Assembly (NCBI RefSeq): GCF_021107415.1
Contig: NZ_JAIOSW010000381.1
Location: forward strand, 1 to 8,774
Direction: 5' to 3'
DNA length: 8,774 nt
Source: Desulfobacula sp.
Lineage (GTDB): Bacteria; Desulfobacterota; Desulfobacteria; Desulfobacterales; Desulfobacteraceae
Position numbers and translations under genes: made by a program. The notes beneath the pieces are model-generated. The model had not been told where the DNA came from, did not search any database, and saw only the letters and a program-made list of their open reading frames with translations. Shown piece by piece: positions 5,457 to 8,774 of this stretch. Each line of letters starts with the position of its first letter. Position 1 is the stretch's first letter.

Positions 5457-8400
5457 ATGCAAAAGCTTAAAGATAATCAACATAATAAGTCAAACGACAG
5501 GAGCGTGCTTGTTATCGGTGGTGGTGTCGGAGGAATCAGAGCGGCGTTGGATTTAGCTGAATCCCGCAGAAATGTCATACTGATTGATAAATCATATTCC
5601 ATTGGCGGGTTGATGACCCAGCTGGATAGAACTTTTCCAACCAATAATTGTGATTTATGTACGGTATCTCCCCATTTATCCGAAAATACAAGACAAATCC
5701 ATCTGGATTTACAACCCATGACCCAACTTGAGGAATTAACGGGTGAGGCAGGCAATTTTAAAGCCACACTTGTTACTGAGCCTCGGTATATTGATATTGA
5801 CAAATGCACGGCATGTGGAGAATGTCACAAACATTTTCCCAAAGCAGTTCGATTTACCCCTGGACTTGATCCCCGGGCACCGACCTGCATGCGGTATCCC
5901 CAGGCAACACCTTATGCTTTTTCTATTGATATGGAGAAAGTGGAGGATGTTGAGGCCTTACAAAAGGTTTGTAAGGCAGATGCAATTATTCCGGATGACA
6001 CGCAAAAGAAAGTTACGATTGAAGCGGCATCTATTGTGTTAAGCGTTGGTGCTGAATTGTTTGATCCTTCAGTACTGGACAATTTTGGCAGCGGACAATT
6101 TGAAAATGTTGTGACGGGTTTGGAATATGAACGGATTATGTCGGCTTCCGGTCCTTTTCAGGGTGATCTTGTAAGAGTATCGGATAAAAAACGTCCCCAA
6201 AAGGTGGCATGGATTCAGTGTGTCGGATCAAGGGGAATTAATAAAGCGGATGTGCCATATTGCTCCGGGGTTTGCTGCATGTATGCACTCAAAGAAGCCA
6301 TAGTCACAAAGGAACGTTTTGCCGAAAGTATTGAAACCACTATCTTCTATATGGATATGCGAACCTATGGCAAGGATTATGAACTCTACCTTAACCGTGC
6401 AAAAAATGATTACGGCGTCAGGATGATCCGCTGTCGTCCCCATTCCATTGTTGAGGACGGCAAAACCAAAGATCTTTCCATTACCTATGCTCTTGAAGAA
6501 GAGGCCCTTCAGAAAACCGAAGAGTTTGACATGGTTGTACTGTCAACCGGGTTCAGGATTCCTGAAACGACCATTGATCTGGCCCATCGACTGGGGATTG
6601 AATTAAACCTGCATAATTTTGCAAAAACAGATCATTTTAATCCGGTGAAGACCTCAAAATCAGGTGTATATGTCTGCGGTGTGGTTGAAAGTCCGAAAGA
6701 TATCCCTGAAACAATGGTTCAGGCAAGCGCTGCTGCAAGCATGGCTGCATCCAATCTTCCTGCAATAATGGACGTGCCTGAGAGTGAAAACTCCTTTATA
6801 CCGGAACGGGATGTTTCAGAAGAAGAGCTGCGGATTGGTGTTTTTATCTGTGACTGCGGGGTGGAGATAGGTGGTGTGGTGGACGTTGACAAGATGGTGG
6901 AGTTTGCCGGAGCCGGATCTGGTGTTGTTGTGTCCCAGGCGGTTGGATATGGCTGCAGTAGTGATTCCATGGCACTGATTGAAGCATCCATTAAAACCAA
7001 CAATTTAAATCGGGTAGTGATTGGCGGTTGTTCACCCAGAACCCATGAGACCAAATTTCAGGATCTGCTGCGCCGGGCAGGATTAAATAAATACCTGGTG
7101 GAAATCGTTAACTTAAGAGATCAGAACACATGGGCCCATATGGGTCAGCCCGAAGAAGCCTTAGACAAGGCGTTTAAACTTCTTGGAATCGGTATCAGCG
7201 GTGTTCGCAAAAGTCGTCCGCTCATGGATCAGACCTTGCCTATGAATCAGAATGCTTTGGTTGTGGGTGGCGGGGTCACGGGAATGACGGCGGCACGCCA
7301 ACTGGCTGACCAGGGAATCAAAGTTTACCTTGTGGAAAGAGGCCCTGTCCTGGGTGGATTGGCAAAGTCCATTCGAAAAACAATACAGGGTGATGAAGTG
7401 GGACCGTTCATAAATCAATTGATTGATGATGTGTCAGCCCATGAAAATATCCAGGTGTTGACAAGATCGATCATCGTTGATCATTCCGGGATACCGGGAC
7501 GGTTTAAAACCGGCATCCAGACGGGTCCAAGAATGAACTATATGCAGCTGGATCACGGGGTGACCATCCTTGCTACAGGGGCTTTGCCGAATCGTCCGGA
7601 TGCGTATGGCCTGGGAACCCATGACGATATTTTAACCCAGCTTGACCTTGATGCGCTGATTGAAGATGATCCTGAAAAGATAAAAGCCATGAACCAGGTG
7701 GTCATGATTCAGTGTGTCGGCTCAAGAGAACCGGACAATCCAAATTGTTCAAGAATCTGCTGTCAGGCGGCCATAAAGAATGCCCTGCGTATTAAAGCCA
7801 TTGATCCTGACATACAGATTTTTATTTTATACAGAGATATTCGTACCTATGGTTTTCAGGAAGATTATTACAGACAAGCCCGGAACCTGGATGTAAACTT
7901 TATTAAGTTTTCCATAGACAAAAAACCCGAGGTCTGGGTTGAAAATGACCGGGTGTCTGTTTTTGTGGATGATGTTATCCTTGACAGGAAGATTCAGTTT
8001 GAAACGGATTGTCTTGTCTTGAGTACCGGGATGATTGCAGATGATGAAACCACGGAAGATCTGGCCATGATGTTTCATCTTCCCAGAACTTCTGACCACT
8101 ATTTTCTTGAAGACCATGTGAAACTTCGACCCGTTGACATGTCAGTCAGAGGGTTTTTTATAGCCGGAACAACGCATTCACCTAAAACAATCCAGGAGAG
8201 CATTACCCAGGCCTATGCAGCAGCAGGGCGGGCACAAACCCTGCTGGCTAAAAAAGAAATTAACCTGGGTGCGGCTGTTGCCAAGGTGGATAGTTCCAAG
8301 TGTGCGGCCTGCCTGGTCTGTGTTCGTGCCTGTCCTTTCAGTATTCCGTTTATTAATGAGGATGGGTATTCACAGATTGATCCGGCCAAATGTCAGGGAT

Positions 8401-8507
8401 GCGGTATCTGTGCAGCTGATTGCCCTGCAAAGGCCATTCAATTGCTTGCCTATGAAGATGATCAGATTATGGCCAAATTAGACGGCTTATTCGGAGGGTT
8501 GAACTAA
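5457..8507 (+). CDS. hdrA: Long HdrA-type iron-sulfur flavoprotein with two FAD modules
   Basis: A 1016-residue cytoplasmic electron-transfer protein. Module 1 (about 15-440) has an FAD Rossmann motif VIGGGVGGI (19-27), GGLMTQLDRTFPTNNCDLC (C65, C68), a ferredoxin-like insert (C117, C120, C123, then F127 instead of the fourth Cys; C172 alone in the second half) and the cluster set C255, C269, C273, C274. Module 2 (about 458-930) begins with an HdrA N-terminal domain (ICDCG, C465 and C467; C500; GGCSPRTHE, C525), then a second FAD motif VVGGGVTGM (602-610) and C753, C764, C768, C769. A C-terminal 2x[4Fe-4S] ferredoxin follows (C949, C952, C955, C959 and C979, C982, C985, C989). In HdrA proteins the FAD performs electron bifurcation, and the C-x..-C-x3-CC set ligates an unusual cluster. 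The ribosome site is weak (AGG at 5448). Its stop overlaps the mvhD start (TAATG). The layout resembles QmoA and QmoB joined, minus the MvhD tail of QmoB. Confidence 0.9.
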   Translation: MQKLKDNQHNKSNDRSVLVIGGGVGGIRAALDLAESRRNVILIDKSYSIGGLMTQLDRTFPTNNCDLCTVSPHLSENTRQIHLDLQPMTQLEELTGEAGNFKATLVTEPRYIDIDKCTACGECHKHFPKAVRFTPGLDPRAPTCMRYPQATPYAFSIDMEKVEDVEALQKVCKADAIIPDDTQKKVTIEAASIVLSVGAELFDPSVLDNFGSGQFENVVTGLEYERIMSASGPFQGDLVRVSDKKRPQKVAWIQCVGSRGINKADVPYCSGVCCMYALKEAIVTKERFAESIETTIFYMDMRTYGKDYELYLNRAKNDYGVRMIRCRPHSIVEDGKTKDLSITYALEEEALQKTEEFDMVVLSTGFRIPETTIDLAHRLGIELNLHNFAKTDHFNPVKTSKSGVYVCGVVESPKDIPETMVQASAAASMAASNLPAIMDVPESENSFIPERDVSEEELRIGVFICDCGVEIGGVVDVDKMVEFAGAGSGVVVSQAVGYGCSSDSMALIEASIKTNNLNRVVIGGCSPRTHETKFQDLLRRAGLNKYLVEIVNLRDQNTWAHMGQPEEALDKAFKLLGIGISGVRKSRPLMDQTLPMNQNALVVGGGVTGMTAARQLADQGIKVYLVERGPVLGGLAKSIRKTIQGDEVGPFINQLIDDVSAHENIQVLTRSIIVDHSGIPGRFKTGIQTGPRMNYMQLDHGVTILATGALPNRPDAYGLGTHDDILTQLDLDALIEDDPEKIKAMNQVVMIQCVGSREPDNPNCSRICCQAAIKNALRIKAIDPDIQIFILYRDIRTYGFQEDYYRQARNLDVNFIKFSIDKKPEVWVENDRVSVFVDDVILDRKIQFETDCLVLSTGMIADDETTEDLAMMFHLPRTSDHYFLEDHVKLRPVDMSVRGFFIAGTTHSPKTIQESITQAYAAAGRAQTLLAKKEINLGAAVAKVDSSKCAACLVCVRACPFSIPFINEDGYSQIDPAKCQGCGICAADCPAKAIQLLAYEDDQIMAKLDGLFGGLN

Positions 8508-8774
8508 TGGAAAATTTTGAACCGGAAATTGTCGCATTTTGTTGTCATTACTGCGCATATACTGCTGCTGATATGGCGGGCAGCAAGAGAATATCCTATC
8601 CGCCAAATGTAAAAATCATCCGTGTGCCCTGCACGGGAAAAGTAGATGCCATTCATATCATGAAAGCCCTGGAGAAAGGGGCGGATGGCGTTTATGTAGC
8701 CGGGTGCCTTGAAGGGGACTGCCATTTTAAAAATGGAAATACCCGGGCCAGATACAGGGTAGAGCATGTACAAA
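8507..8774 (+). CDS. mvhD: MvhD/FlpD-type [2Fe-2S] electron-transfer subunit, partial at right edge
   Basis: The first 89 residues of a protein of the MvhD family, cut by the window end (the family is usually about 130-160 residues). The family pattern is clear: IVAFCCHYCAYTAADMAG (C12, C13, C16), YPPNVKIIRVPCTGKVD (C42), KGADGVYVAGCLEGDCHFKNGN (C67, C72). MvhD passes electrons between a hydrogenase, formate dehydrogenase or other donor and HdrA through a [2Fe-2S] cluster. GGAGGG lies 8 nt before the ATG, and the ATG overlaps the hdrA stop by one base (TAATG), so translation is coupled and a stoichiometric HdrA-MvhD complex is expected. In the family's usual GCHPGDCHY block, His-Pro is Leu-Glu here, a modest variation. 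Confidence 0.9.
   Translation, partial: MENFEPEIVAFCCHYCAYTAADMAGSKRISYPPNVKIIRVPCTGKVDAIHIMKALEKGADGVYVAGCLEGDCHFKNGNTRARYRVEHVQ

Noticed and set aside
8504..8773. An 89-codon minus-strand ORF at the right edge
   Set aside because: It is antisense to the clear MvhD frame, which carries the conserved cysteine motifs.
1..8774. CRISPR arrays, tRNA or rRNA genes, insertion sequences
   Set aside because: No spaced direct repeats, cloverleaf-like segments, transposase frames or terminal inverted repeats were seen on either strand.

Overview
The window looks like chromosomal DNA from an anaerobic, sulfate-reducing type of bacterium (Desulfobacterota, most like Desulfobacteraceae). This is inferred from gene content: a bis-MGD molybdoenzyme with a small 2x[4Fe-4S] partner, a divergent MetF, a long double-module HdrA and an MvhD-type protein, all at moderate to low GC with AT-rich intergenic DNA. 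No ribosomal marker is present, so the taxon is not certain.

Left edge (1-364): a scar. A TrkA-C-type (potassium transport/channel regulatory) C-terminal fragment on the + strand and the first ~41 residues of a PAS-domain regulator on the - strand run into each other. Both lose family similarity at the same point (about 152-157). The rest, up to 364, is AT-rich DNA with short repeats and no gene.

Left operon (- strand, 3945 down to 365): an IclR-family regulator, a cytoplasmic molybdopterin oxidoreductase of 811 residues, and a 111-residue two-cluster ferredoxin-like electron carrier. Spacing is tight (18 and 5 nt). A near-consensus sigma70 promoter lies upstream, and an 11-bp-arm perfect palindrome sits over its -10 edge and predicted start site, so the IclR protein probably represses its own operon. 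The substrate of the molybdoenzyme cannot be read from the sequence; an aromatic or other hydroxylated compound is a guess based on family and IclR context.

Central control region (3946-4504): holds the left-operon promoter/operator, a strong + strand promoter candidate (4107-4135), a possible 24-codon hydrophobic leader ORF, a terminator-like AT-rich hairpin with a T-run at the end of that ORF, a 10-bp tandem repeat, and a small foldable element just before metF.

Right operon (+ strand, 4505 to the window end): a divergent MetF-like methylene-tetrahydrofolate reductase, a 1016-residue HdrA-type flavoprotein, and the start of an MvhD-type [2Fe-2S] protein cut by the window edge. The likely theme is electron transfer between the C1 (methyl-THF/methylene-THF) pool and low-potential carriers through a flavin-based electron-bifurcating or confurcating Hdr module, as proposed for MetF-Hdr-MvhD complexes of acetogens. 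Notable points are the loss of cluster ligands in the ferredoxin insert of the first HdrA module, altered active-site positions in MetF, and the absence of metV and hdrBC from the positions seen here.
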